Source: Bacteroidia bacterium (lineage in GTDB: Bacteria; Bacteroidota; Bacteroidia; J057). From it: a stretch of 64,000 bases of DNA. The translations under genes were made by a program, and so were the position numbers. Under the pieces are notes generated by a model, which was given only the letters and a program-made list of their open reading frames with translations, ran no database searches and was not told the origin of the DNA. Below are positions 35,497 through 42,852 of the stretch, piece by piece. Positions within the stretch are counted from its first letter, which is position 1. The number at the start of each line of letters is the position of its first letter. Where the stretch lies: assembly GCA_030430575.1 (NCBI GenBank), contig JAUIKF010000017.1, positions 1-64,000 on the forward strand. The letters run 5' to 3'.

Positions 35497-35877
35497 ATGA
35501 AAAGCAGCAGAATATTTTTACTTGTCCTTGCCGCTGGCCTGATGGTTTTTTTTGGCATTAACCTTTCCAAAAACCTCAGCTCTTACTCAGACTTTGAAAC
35601 GGCAAAAAAATCAGGACGCCAAGTCCATATCCCTGGCGAATGGGTCGATCGCGACAAGGCTGTCGAAACTGACAATTCCTTCCAGTTCTATGTCAAAGAC
35701 AGCCTCAACCACGTAGAGATGGTCCATTACTACGATCCTAAACCCAATAACTTTGACCAAGCTGAAAAGGTCGTATTGATTGGAGGATATAAGCAGGAAG
35801 GCTTTGTAGCTGATCGCATCGTCACCAAATGCCCTTCTAAGTACAATGAAACCGATGCAGAGTTGAGTGGATATTAA
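35497..35877 (+). CDS. ccmE: Heme chaperone CcmE, CxxxY type
   Basis: A 126-residue periplasmic heme chaperone anchored by an N-terminal helix (IFLLVLAAGLMVFFGINL). The OB-fold body has VHIPGEWVDRDKAV and SFQFYVKDSLNHVEMVHYYD. In proteobacterial CcmE heme is bound covalently to His in HxxxY; here the corresponding place reads ADRIVTKCPSKYNE, i.e. C112-P-S-K-Y116, the CxxxY variant known from archaea and some bacteria. It is 2 nt after the CcmD-like gene. The family call rests on fold pattern and operon context, both strong. Confidence 0.9.
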   Translation: MKSSRIFLLVLAAGLMVFFGINLSKNLSSYSDFETAKKSGRQVHIPGEWVDRDKAVETDNSFQFYVKDSLNHVEMVHYYDPKPNNFDQAEKVVLIGGYKQEGFVADRIVTKCPSKYNETDAELSGY

Positions 35878-35880
35878 GAA

Positions 35881-35985
35881 AGTCTGAACGTCTGAATGTC
35901 CGAAAGGTCTGAGCGTAATCTGTTAAAACAAGCGCTAGTTAAATAACCTTCAGACAGTCAGACTCTCAGACCATCAAACTTTTTT
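35881..35985. repeat. Inverted repeat built from 8-nt words (GTCTGAAC)n
   Basis: The left side is a run of GTCTGAAC-like words (GTCTGAAC GTCTGAAT GTCCGAAA) and the right side a run of TCAGACAG-like words (TCAGACAG TCAGACTC TCAGACCA), giving an imperfect hairpin with about 30-nt arms between ccmE and ccmF inside one operon. It could modulate relative expression of ccmF. Confidence 0.65.
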
Positions 35986-35989
35986 TGTT

Positions 35990-38900
35990 ATGGGTGGTAC
36001 GCTTGGAGAGATTTTTTCGTCCTTAGCCTTTGCGAGCGCTTTTGTGGCGATGGTTAGTTTTTTCTTTGCGGAGAAGCAAGAAGGAACAGAAAAGCAAAGC
36101 TGGGAGCGGATGGGGAAAGTGAGTTTTGGCGTGCACATCGCCAGTATCCTAGGGATCATCGGGACCTTGTTTGCCCTGATCTACCAGCACCAGTATCAAT
36201 ACCACTACGTCTGGGCACACTCCAGCAATGAATTGCCCGTCTATTACATGATTTCATGTTTCTGGGAAGGGCAGGAAGGAAGCTTCCTGCTTTGGTGTTT
36301 TTGGAATGCTATACTCGGCGGCGCCGTGATGTGGCGCGTCAAAAATGAATGGCGAAACCTCGTCCTCGCAGTCATCGCCTCCGTCGAACTGATCCTCAGT
36401 TCCATGATCTTAGGGATCATCGTCAGCGATAGCTGGATATATGGGATTTACCTGCTCATGCTGCTAGGGCCTGCGGCGTATTTACTTTACCAAGTAGTAA
36501 AAGCCCCTAAAATAGGAGAGGGGGCATCATTTCCCCTTCAGGAAGCTTTCCGAATGGCTAGTTTAGTCCTGGTAGCGCTAGGATTGCTCGTCCTTGCCAG
36601 AGGGCAAGATGGTTTTGGAGGACCTTGGTCTATCAAACAACTTTTTGCTGGATTTGATCATTTTGCCTTTGGGCTATTTGTCTTAGGGCTTTGGGGGTAT
36701 ATCGGCTTTTATCTTGTATATGTAAACAAAAGTGCCAATCACAGAAGCACCTCCATCGGTGACCTGATTGCAGGCATTTCGATATTTGTAGCGAGTATCG
36801 CAGTTGCTTTTTTTGAAGTGGAAAGCTGGAAGGTGGGCAGTAATCCTTTTGTATTGCTCAAAACCGTTTTCCCTGAAAACCCCGCCTTTCTCGCCGATCC
36901 CGATTTTGTCCCCACTAACGGTAATGGCCTCAATACCCTCCTCCAAAACTACTGGATGGTCATCCATCCTCCTACCCTCTTTTTGGGCTTTTCGGCAACA
37001 GTAGTGCCATTTGCGTTTGTGGTGGCAGGCCTGATAAAGGGTAAATATTCAGAATGGATGCGTCCTGCTACTTCATGGACCTTATTCGCTGTCATGATCC
37101 TTGGAGTAGGCATCATCATGGGGGGCTACTGGGCCTATGAAACCCTCAATTTTGGCGGCTACTGGAACTGGGACCCTGTAGAAAATGGCTCATTAGTGCC
37201 GTGGCTCTGCGGCATTGCCGCTTTGCACAGCATGCTCGTCTACCGCAAAACCAAGTCCCACCTCAAGATGACAATGGGGTTGGTCATGCTGACCTTCTTA
37301 CTTGTACTCTATGCAACCTTCCTCACGAGGAGTGGCATTCTTGGAGACACTTCCGTTCACACCTTCACTGACCTAGGGCTTTCCGGTCAGTTGCTGGTGC
37401 TGGTGCTTGCCTATGTAGCCATGCTAGTCGTGCTCATGACCCTTCGGTGGAATGATATGCCGACGAAACCAGACGATAGCAAAACCTGGTCAGCAGAATT
37501 TTTCCTTTTCATGGGTATCCTAGTTTTTGTGTTTTCATGGATTGAAATTGCGCTTTCTACTTCTTTGCCTGTTTTCAATAAAATTTTTGGAACTAATATG
37601 GCTCCCCCAGCCGAGATTCAGTTATTTTATTATAAGTGGAATGTCTGGTTTGCGATTGCATTTGGCGTGCTTTCTGGTATCGGTCAGTTTCTCTGGTGGC
37701 GGGTCGCAAAAAAGAAAAGCCCTGCCCAGGCATTGTATAGACCCTTTTTGCTAACAATGGTCATTGGTAGCTTGGTTCTCATTCTGACTCGCGCCTTTGA
37801 TATGACTTTTGCTTATCAAAAGACCATTGCATCAGTCCTCGACCCCGCCCTTAGTTCAAATTTCTTCGAAACCATTATGGCCTATATTGAATATGGCGTA
37901 ATGGGCATCGCAGATGAGCTCCTGCTTTTCAGTTCTCTGTTTGTGATTTTTGCCAATACTGACGTTTTATTGTCCTTATTAAAAAAGAACCGCAAAGGGC
38001 TCAAAGTCATGGGCGGAACAGTTGCCCATATTGGATTTGGCTTTATGCTCTTGGGGATGTTGTTTTCGTCTGGCTACGATGAAGTTGTATCTATCAATGT
38101 GACCCCCGACCAGATGGCAGGATTTTCAGATGATGAGAAATTGGATAATGTGCGCTTGGCAAAAGGGGAAACGCGAATCATCAAAGGATATAAGGCGACG
38201 TATATTGGACGAAAAGAAGCTGTCGGACCTATTAGCTCTCTGGAAGTGATAGAAGAGACCGTAGACGCATTTAAAGTGCGTTTTCGTGATGCGACAGGGG
38301 ATGTGTTTGGGTACCTGTTGCCAAGAAATGTTTTCCTTATCAAAGATAGTACGGAAAACGCCGCTGGTATTCATCCTACCTCCAATATCAAGACAAGCAA
38401 TAAACTAGCGGGAGAAATCGATCTACAATTCACGGAAGATTTTTTGAATAAAAACTTGGAGGTGCTCAAGCCTGAACACATCAATAACCGGACACTGTAC
38501 GGCATCCGATTCGAATCCTTAAAGGACAGCACACGCAAATTTGTCCTCTACCCAGAAGCAGAAATCAATTCTTCGATGAACGGCATTATTGCACATCCTT
38601 CTCGAAAAATCCGTCTCGCAGATGACCTTTATGTGCATGTATCTCAGATCCCTGCAAATGAGGATTCAGAACCAGAATTCAAATACCACGACCTCAGCCT
38701 ACGGCCTGGTGACACCACCTACCTTGGCAATATCCAATTGTATTTTCACAATGTCACTGACCTAACCAAAACACAAGCAAAAGCGGATCTCGATAGCTTT
38801 CAAATCGCCTTGGGTGCGAATATGCTTGCTATTGTCAAGCAAGATAGTTTTTTCCTACGCCCGATTTACCTGATTGGCTGGGACAATACGTACAGCTTTG

Positions 38901-39121
38901 AACCTTATAATGTGGAAGAGTTGCACCTGGATGTCGCTTTGGTACGCATAGACCCAGAAAAAGAGCTTTTCCAGTTTCAGGCACGTGTTCAGACCAATCC
39001 CTCGGACGATTTCATTTCCTTTAAAGCCATACGAAAGCCTTATATCAATTTGCTCTGGCTAGGGACATTTATCCTGACATTTGGCTTTGGTATCGCTATT
39101 TATCGTCGACTCAAAGAATAA
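35990..39121 (+). CDS. ccmF: Cytochrome c heme lyase subunit CcmF
   Basis: A 1043-residue inner-membrane protein with about 15 hydrophobic segments and a long C-terminal periplasmic part (about 700-1015) before a last membrane helix (NLLWLGTFILTFGFGIAIY). The heme-handling WWD-type loop is ETLNFGGYWNWDPVENGSLV, flanked by conserved His residues (MVIHPPTLFLG; CGIAALHSML). With CcmC, D and E it attaches heme to apocytochromes. Bacterial CcmF is usually 630-700 residues; the extra length, common in Bacteroidota, comes from the enlarged periplasmic domain. No CcmG or CcmH gene is seen in the window. Confidence 0.94.
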   Translation: MGGTLGEIFSSLAFASAFVAMVSFFFAEKQEGTEKQSWERMGKVSFGVHIASILGIIGTLFALIYQHQYQYHYVWAHSSNELPVYYMISCFWEGQEGSFLLWCFWNAILGGAVMWRVKNEWRNLVLAVIASVELILSSMILGIIVSDSWIYGIYLLMLLGPAAYLLYQVVKAPKIGEGASFPLQEAFRMASLVLVALGLLVLARGQDGFGGPWSIKQLFAGFDHFAFGLFVLGLWGYIGFYLVYVNKSANHRSTSIGDLIAGISIFVASIAVAFFEVESWKVGSNPFVLLKTVFPENPAFLADPDFVPTNGNGLNTLLQNYWMVIHPPTLFLGFSATVVPFAFVVAGLIKGKYSEWMRPATSWTLFAVMILGVGIIMGGYWAYETLNFGGYWNWDPVENGSLVPWLCGIAALHSMLVYRKTKSHLKMTMGLVMLTFLLVLYATFLTRSGILGDTSVHTFTDLGLSGQLLVLVLAYVAMLVVLMTLRWNDMPTKPDDSKTWSAEFFLFMGILVFVFSWIEIALSTSLPVFNKIFGTNMAPPAEIQLFYYKWNVWFAIAFGVLSGIGQFLWWRVAKKKSPAQALYRPFLLTMVIGSLVLILTRAFDMTFAYQKTIASVLDPALSSNFFETIMAYIEYGVMGIADELLLFSSLFVIFANTDVLLSLLKKNRKGLKVMGGTVAHIGFGFMLLGMLFSSGYDEVVSINVTPDQMAGFSDDEKLDNVRLAKGETRIIKGYKATYIGRKEAVGPISSLEVIEETVDAFKVRFRDATGDVFGYLLPRNVFLIKDSTENAAGIHPTSNIKTSNKLAGEIDLQFTEDFLNKNLEVLKPEHINNRTLYGIRFESLKDSTRKFVLYPEAEINSSMNGIIAHPSRKIRLADDLYVHVSQIPANEDSEPEFKYHDLSLRPGDTTYLGNIQLYFHNVTDLTKTQAKADLDSFQIALGANMLAIVKQDSFFLRPIYLIGWDNTYSFEPYNVEELHLDVALVRIDPEKELFQFQARVQTNPSDDFISFKAIRKPYINLLWLGTFILTFGFGIAIYRRLKE

Positions 39122-39122
39122 A

Positions 39123-39208
39123 GAATTATTGATTGATTAATTGACTGATTATTAATTCTTGGTCTATTCTTCAAATCAATCAATAATAATTCAATTAATA
39201 ATCTTAAC
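39123..39208. repeat. AT-rich inverted repeat with iterated GATT words
   Basis: GAATTATTGATTGATT (39123-39138) pairs with AATCAATCAATAATAATTC (39174-39192) with a 3-nt bulge; the inner part GACTGATTATTAATTC is the complement of the AATAATCAGTC string seen at 181 and 41077. Sits between ccmF and the acetyltransferase gene. Confidence 0.6.
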
Positions 39209-39649
39209 ATGGCTTCTTCCTGTCATATCGTTCCACTGGACCGTTACAATTGGGAACTGTGTCTGGACATCACGCTGCTTCCAGCACAAGAAGCCATGCT
39301 TCCTCCTGTCCTCTACTCTTTGGCGCAAGCTCGCTTTGAGAACCTAACCCCTATGGGGATTTTGGTAGGGGAAAAAATGATTGGATTTCTGATGTATGGG
39401 GAATTTGGAGGAATTTGCTGGATCAATCGAATCATGATTGATGCCAAATACCAGGGCATGGGATTTGGGACAAGCGCCATTCAGCAGTTAGTCGCAAAGC
39501 TAAATTCCAATATTCATTGTAGGGAAATCCGCACCAGCTACGCCCGTGACAACTATCCTGCCAGGCATTTTTTTGAAGCCTTGGGATTTGAAGTCATTCC
39601 GAGTGAACTCGCTGATGGCGAGGTGGTCATGCGCTATGAAGGAAATTAA
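39209..39649 (+). CDS. GNAT-family N-acetyltransferase
   Basis: A 146-residue cytosolic acetyl-CoA-dependent transferase. Motif A is clear: INRIMIDAKYQGMGFGTSAI, with the acetyl-CoA pyrophosphate loop Q-G-M-G-F-G. The C-terminal part (TSYARDNYPARHFFEALGFE) is motif B. The layout resembles diamine/polyamine N-acetyltransferases (BltD type), but the substrate is uncertain. The start is the ATG at 39209 (MASSCHIVPLDRYN), directly after the AT-rich repeat. It is probably transcribed apart from ccmF and is convergent with ccmB. Confidence 0.85.
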   Translation: MASSCHIVPLDRYNWELCLDITLLPAQEAMLPPVLYSLAQARFENLTPMGILVGEKMIGFLMYGEFGGICWINRIMIDAKYQGMGFGTSAIQQLVAKLNSNIHCREIRTSYARDNYPARHFFEALGFEVIPSELADGEVVMRYEGN

Positions 39650-39702
39650 GAATGGAGAATTAATAATGAATAAAGAGAAGGCTTTTTCATTCAAAATTCT
39701 AC

Positions 39703-39724
39703 CCTTCGACAGACTCAGGGCAAG
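39703..39724 (-). repeat. Second copy of the short dispersed repeat
   Basis: CCTTCGAC-AGA-CTCAGGGCAAG is the reverse complement of a close variant of 1731-1753. It is flanked by a short direct duplication (TTCATTCAAAATT on both sides, at about 39686 and 39731) between convergent genes. Confidence 0.55.
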
Positions 39725-39748
39725 CATTTCTTCATTCAAAATTACCCC

Positions 39749-40450
39749 CTAATCCCTCCACACAAAAGGGAAAAGTACTACAGACACAAGAGTTAATGCC
39801 ACCGCGATGGCACCACTCAGCATAAATTTTTCGGAGAGATCAGAGAAAGGAAAGCCTTCCATTGCTTTGCGGGTGAGTTCGATCTGGTTGATCAAAATAG
39901 GAACTAGCATCGGGAACCCCAATACAGCCAACAAGGTCGTTTTATTTTCTGTTTTGGCGGCGATAGCGCTTACCAGCGTGAGGTTAGCAGAGAAAGCATA
40001 ACTCCCCAAAACTACCCCTGCGCCATACAATCCATAATTCTGAATACTCGCGCCGCCGAGCAAGCCATGAAAAAACAAGGCCACCAGGCCAATAATCGAC
40101 AATAATAAGGTATTGTAAAGGATCTTAGCGAGGATGATCGCTGTGGGCTGGGCGAGGGTATAGAGGTATAGCAAATTCCCTTCTCGTTCGCCCACAAAGC
40201 TTTTAGCAACTGCATTTACTGCTACAAAAAGCATGATCAGCCAATAGATGATGTTCCAGGTATGTGAGCTGATCGTCAGAATTTGGGTATTTTCCATTTT
40301 ACTATCGACAATCACCCCATCCACAAAGGAAAGTGATACGACGACCACCATGCTCAGCACATATAAGATTAGCCCGTTAAAAGCATATTTCTGCTTCCAT
40401 TCCAGTAACAGCTCTTTATAGAGCAGGGCGATCAGCTCTTTGGTCCACAT
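39749..40450 (-). CDS. ccmB: Heme exporter membrane protein CcmB
   Basis: A 233-residue inner-membrane permease with six hydrophobic segments. Conserved CcmB features are FVGEREGNLLYLYTLAQPTA, KILYNTLLLSIIGLVALFFH and KTTLLAVLGFPMLVPILINQ. CcmB works with the CcmA ATPase and CcmC in heme delivery to CcmE. I use the ATG at 40450 (MWTKELIALL); a TTG five codons upstream is also in frame but overlaps a possible -7 element (TATGTTTG at 40455-40462, minus strand). In many Bacteroidota ccmB directly precedes ccmC; here it lies on the opposite strand beyond ccmF and the acetyltransferase. No CcmA gene is in the window. Confidence 0.9.
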   Translation of the reverse strand: MWTKELIALLYKELLLEWKQKYAFNGLILYVLSMVVVVSLSFVDGVIVDSKMENTQILTISSHTWNIIYWLIMLFVAVNAVAKSFVGEREGNLLYLYTLAQPTAIILAKILYNTLLLSIIGLVALFFHGLLGGASIQNYGLYGAGVVLGSYAFSANLTLVSAIAAKTENKTTLLAVLGFPMLVPILINQIELTRKAMEGFPFSDLSEKFMLSGAIAVALTLVSVVLFPFVWRD

Positions 40451-40463
40451 GGTGCAAACATAC

Positions 40464-40497
40464 AAAAAAAGCCACCCCAGAAGGAGCGGCTTTTTTA
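40464..40497 (-). terminator. Intrinsic terminator of the Cys-rich gene
   Basis: On the minus strand AGCCGCTCC-TTCT-GGGGTGGCT forms a 9-bp stem (two G-T pairs) followed by seven T residues. It ends transcription of the Cys-rich secreted protein gene just before ccmB. Confidence 0.85.
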
Positions 40498-40516
40498 TCT
40501 TGACAAAAACTAATAC

Positions 40517-40873
40517 CTAGTTTTCGTTATCATCTTTTTTAGCCTCTGAGAGTGAAGCGGTCTTCACGACAGGGGTAGTACTTCTTTCCTGCGCTACTTG
40601 CTGAGTAGGCTTATTAGAAGGAGTTGCAGCCATTTTGGTGCTGGTACAAGCGGCTGGGTTGCAGTTTGCACTGGCAGCTTTCTGCGCATGTGGGCAGCAA
40701 GAAGTCTTGGCCTTAGCAGTTGCAGCGGGAGCTTGCTGAGCTGTTTTCTGTACAGTAGCAGTACTGGTAGCTTTCGCTTTGGAACAAGTCTTGGCACACT
40801 GGGCATAAGATACACCTGCAGAAAGAAGCATTACAAAGCTAAGGGCTGCTAGAATTTGAAAAGTCTTTTTCAT
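40517..40873 (-). CDS. Small secreted Cys/Ala/Lys-rich protein
   Basis: A 118-residue exported protein (signal peptide MKKTFQILAALSFVMLLSAG, cleavage after SYAQ). The mature part is low-complexity, rich in Ala, Lys and Thr, with eight Cys in four groups (CAKTC, SCCPH, NC, AAC) and a His. It may bind metal or form disulfides in the periplasm; no family is recognised. It has its own terminator downstream and an AT-rich spacer upstream. Its position next to cytochrome c maturation genes may be chance. Confidence 0.65.
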   Translation of the reverse strand: MKKTFQILAALSFVMLLSAGVSYAQCAKTCSKAKATSTATVQKTAQQAPAATAKAKTSCCPHAQKAASANCNPAACTSTKMAATPSNKPTQQVAQERSTTPVVKTASLSEAKKDDNEN

Positions 40874-41004
40874 GTTTAAAATTAAATTAAGTGAATGTTT
40901 TCGTAACTATTTTTTCTGCCTCAGCAGAAACTTCTCCCCAATATCCTACATTTAGACAATTTTCGCAAAAAAAGGTCACTACATGACAGGGTGGGGAAGG
41001 GAAT

Positions 41005-41100
41005 TAATGATTCTTGATTACTGATTGATTGATTTATTTTTTACGCTTGAACGATCATCAATTAGCCAATCAATAATAAATAATCAGTCAATTAATAATG
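41005..41100. repeat. AT-rich inverted repeat with iterated GATT words
   Basis: Left arm words TTGATTACTGATTGATTGAT and right arm AATCAATAATAAATAATCAG with TCAATTAATAA pair imperfectly around a central less repetitive 25 nt. It abuts the pruA stop codon (41101), where it may serve as the transcript 3' end. Confidence 0.6.
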
Positions 41101-42732
41101 TTATTCCGCCCCCATAAACGGATAACGGTAATCCTTGGCAGGAACAAAGGTCTCTTTGATCGTGCGAGGAGATACCCAACGGAACAGGTTCAGGACAGAG
41201 CCTGCTTTATCATTGGTACCAGAGGCACGACCACCGCCAAATGGCTGCTGACCTACGACTGCACCGGTAGGTTTGTCATTAATATAAAAATTACCAGCAG
41301 TATGCTGGAGGCGACGCGAAGCACTGTCGATCACGTAGCGGTCTTTCGCAAAGAGGGCACCGGTCAATGCATAAGGACTTGTATCGTCCAACGTGTCTAG
41401 TGCTTCTTCAAATTTGTCATCGTCAAATTTGTAAACTGTCACGACGGGGCCGAAGATTTCCTCGCACATCGTGAGGTATTTAGGAGTAGAAGCGGCGATG
41501 ACCGTCGGCTGGATGAAATAGCCTTTTGACCCATCATAATTACCTCCCACTACGATTTCAGCATCCGCATCGGCTTTGGCTTGATCTATATAGGAAGTGA
41601 TTTTTTCAAATGCTTTTTTATCAATAACGGCATTAATGAAGTTAGAGAAATCAACAGGATCTCCCATTTTGAACGTATTCACGTCAATCTTCACCCGCTC
41701 CATGACTTCGTCATAGATAGAGGCACTCAAGTATACACGGGAAGCAGCAGAGCACTTTTGCCCTTGGAACTCAAATGCGCCCCGAGAGATAGCCGTAGCT
41801 ACTGCAATCGGATCCGCCGATGCATGAGCGATAATATAGTCTTTTCCCCCTGTCTCGCCGACGATGCGAGGATAGCTTTTATAATTCCCTACATTTTCGC
41901 CTATCGTCTTCCAAAGATGATTAAAAACGCCAGTAGAGCCCGTAAAGTGCAACCCGGCAAAATCAGGATGGCTGAAGATCGCTTCTCCTGCCACAGGACC
42001 ACTGACATAGACAAGGTTGATCACTCCATCTGGCAAGCCTGCTTCCATGAGAATTTCCATAATCATCTGCGCAGAATAGATCTGGCTTTCAGCAGGTTTC
42101 CACACACAGGTATTGCCCATGAGGGCAGGTGCTGCGGGGAGATTGGCAGCGATTGAAGTAAAGTTGAAAGGGGTCAAACAAAATACGAAGCCTTCCAACG
42201 CCCGATACTCTAGTCGGTTCCACATCCCTGGTGCAGACTCTGGCTGCTGGCTGTAGATTTCCGTCATATACGCCACGTTAAACCGCAGAAAATCCGCCCA
42301 TTCGCAAACGGCATCGATTTCTGCCTGGAAGACATTCTTTGACTGGGCCAGCATCGTGGCTGCATTCATACGTGCACGATAAGGGCCCGTCACCAAGTCA
42401 GCCGCTTTCAGGAAAATAGAAGCGCGATGCTCCCAAGAAGTATTTTCCCACGCTTCTTTGGCAGCCAAAGCCGCATCGATAGCAGCGTCCACATGGCTTT
42501 TATCCCCCTTATAATAATGGCCAATCACTCGCTGGTGATCGTGGGGAGGAGTGATAGGATGCTTATCATCCGAGCGTACTTCCTGGCCGCCAATATACAT
42601 CGGTACATCTTTGACTTGGCGCGACATCTCGGCGAGGGTGCGCTTCTGCTCATCGCGCTCAGGAGAGCCTGGCGCATAGCTGAGAACGGGTTCGTTTTTT
42701 GGTACGGGTACGTTAAAAAAGCCTTTTTGCAT
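41101..42732 (-). CDS. pruA: L-glutamate gamma-semialdehyde (delta-1-pyrroline-5-carboxylate) dehydrogenase
   Basis: A 543-residue aldehyde dehydrogenase of the ALDH4A1-like type, converting glutamate semialdehyde to glutamate with NAD+ in proline catabolism. Conserved features are FCLTPFNFTSIAANLPAAPA, LHFTGSTGVF (cofactor loop), the general base in VGETGGKDYI, the catalytic Cys in FQGQKCSAASR and EEIFGPVVTVYKFD. The N-terminal FNVPVPKNEPVLSYAPGSPE and the C-terminal PFGGGRASGTNDKAG are typical of this subfamily. The length is normal. No proline dehydrogenase gene is adjacent. It is divergent from the propeller kinase gene. Confidence 0.94.
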   Translation of the reverse strand: MQKGFFNVPVPKNEPVLSYAPGSPERDEQKRTLAEMSRQVKDVPMYIGGQEVRSDDKHPITPPHDHQRVIGHYYKGDKSHVDAAIDAALAAKEAWENTSWEHRASIFLKAADLVTGPYRARMNAATMLAQSKNVFQAEIDAVCEWADFLRFNVAYMTEIYSQQPESAPGMWNRLEYRALEGFVFCLTPFNFTSIAANLPAAPALMGNTCVWKPAESQIYSAQMIMEILMEAGLPDGVINLVYVSGPVAGEAIFSHPDFAGLHFTGSTGVFNHLWKTIGENVGNYKSYPRIVGETGGKDYIIAHASADPIAVATAISRGAFEFQGQKCSAASRVYLSASIYDEVMERVKIDVNTFKMGDPVDFSNFINAVIDKKAFEKITSYIDQAKADADAEIVVGGNYDGSKGYFIQPTVIAASTPKYLTMCEEIFGPVVTVYKFDDDKFEEALDTLDDTSPYALTGALFAKDRYVIDSASRRLQHTAGNFYINDKPTGAVVGQQPFGGGRASGTNDKAGSVLNLFRWVSPRTIKETFVPAKDYRYPFMGAE

Positions 42733-42852
42733 ATCGTGTCTAATTTTTTCCGCAAATATATGGGGAATGGAGGAAGAATCATATTTTGGTTAAATTAGAG
42801 GACTCGCCGAGCAAAAAATCGTTTGCGCTTTTGTATCATCCATTTTTACCCT

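Noticed and set aside
38505-38520. TTCGAATCC string as a tRNA T-loop
   Set aside because: It lies inside the ccmF coding frame.
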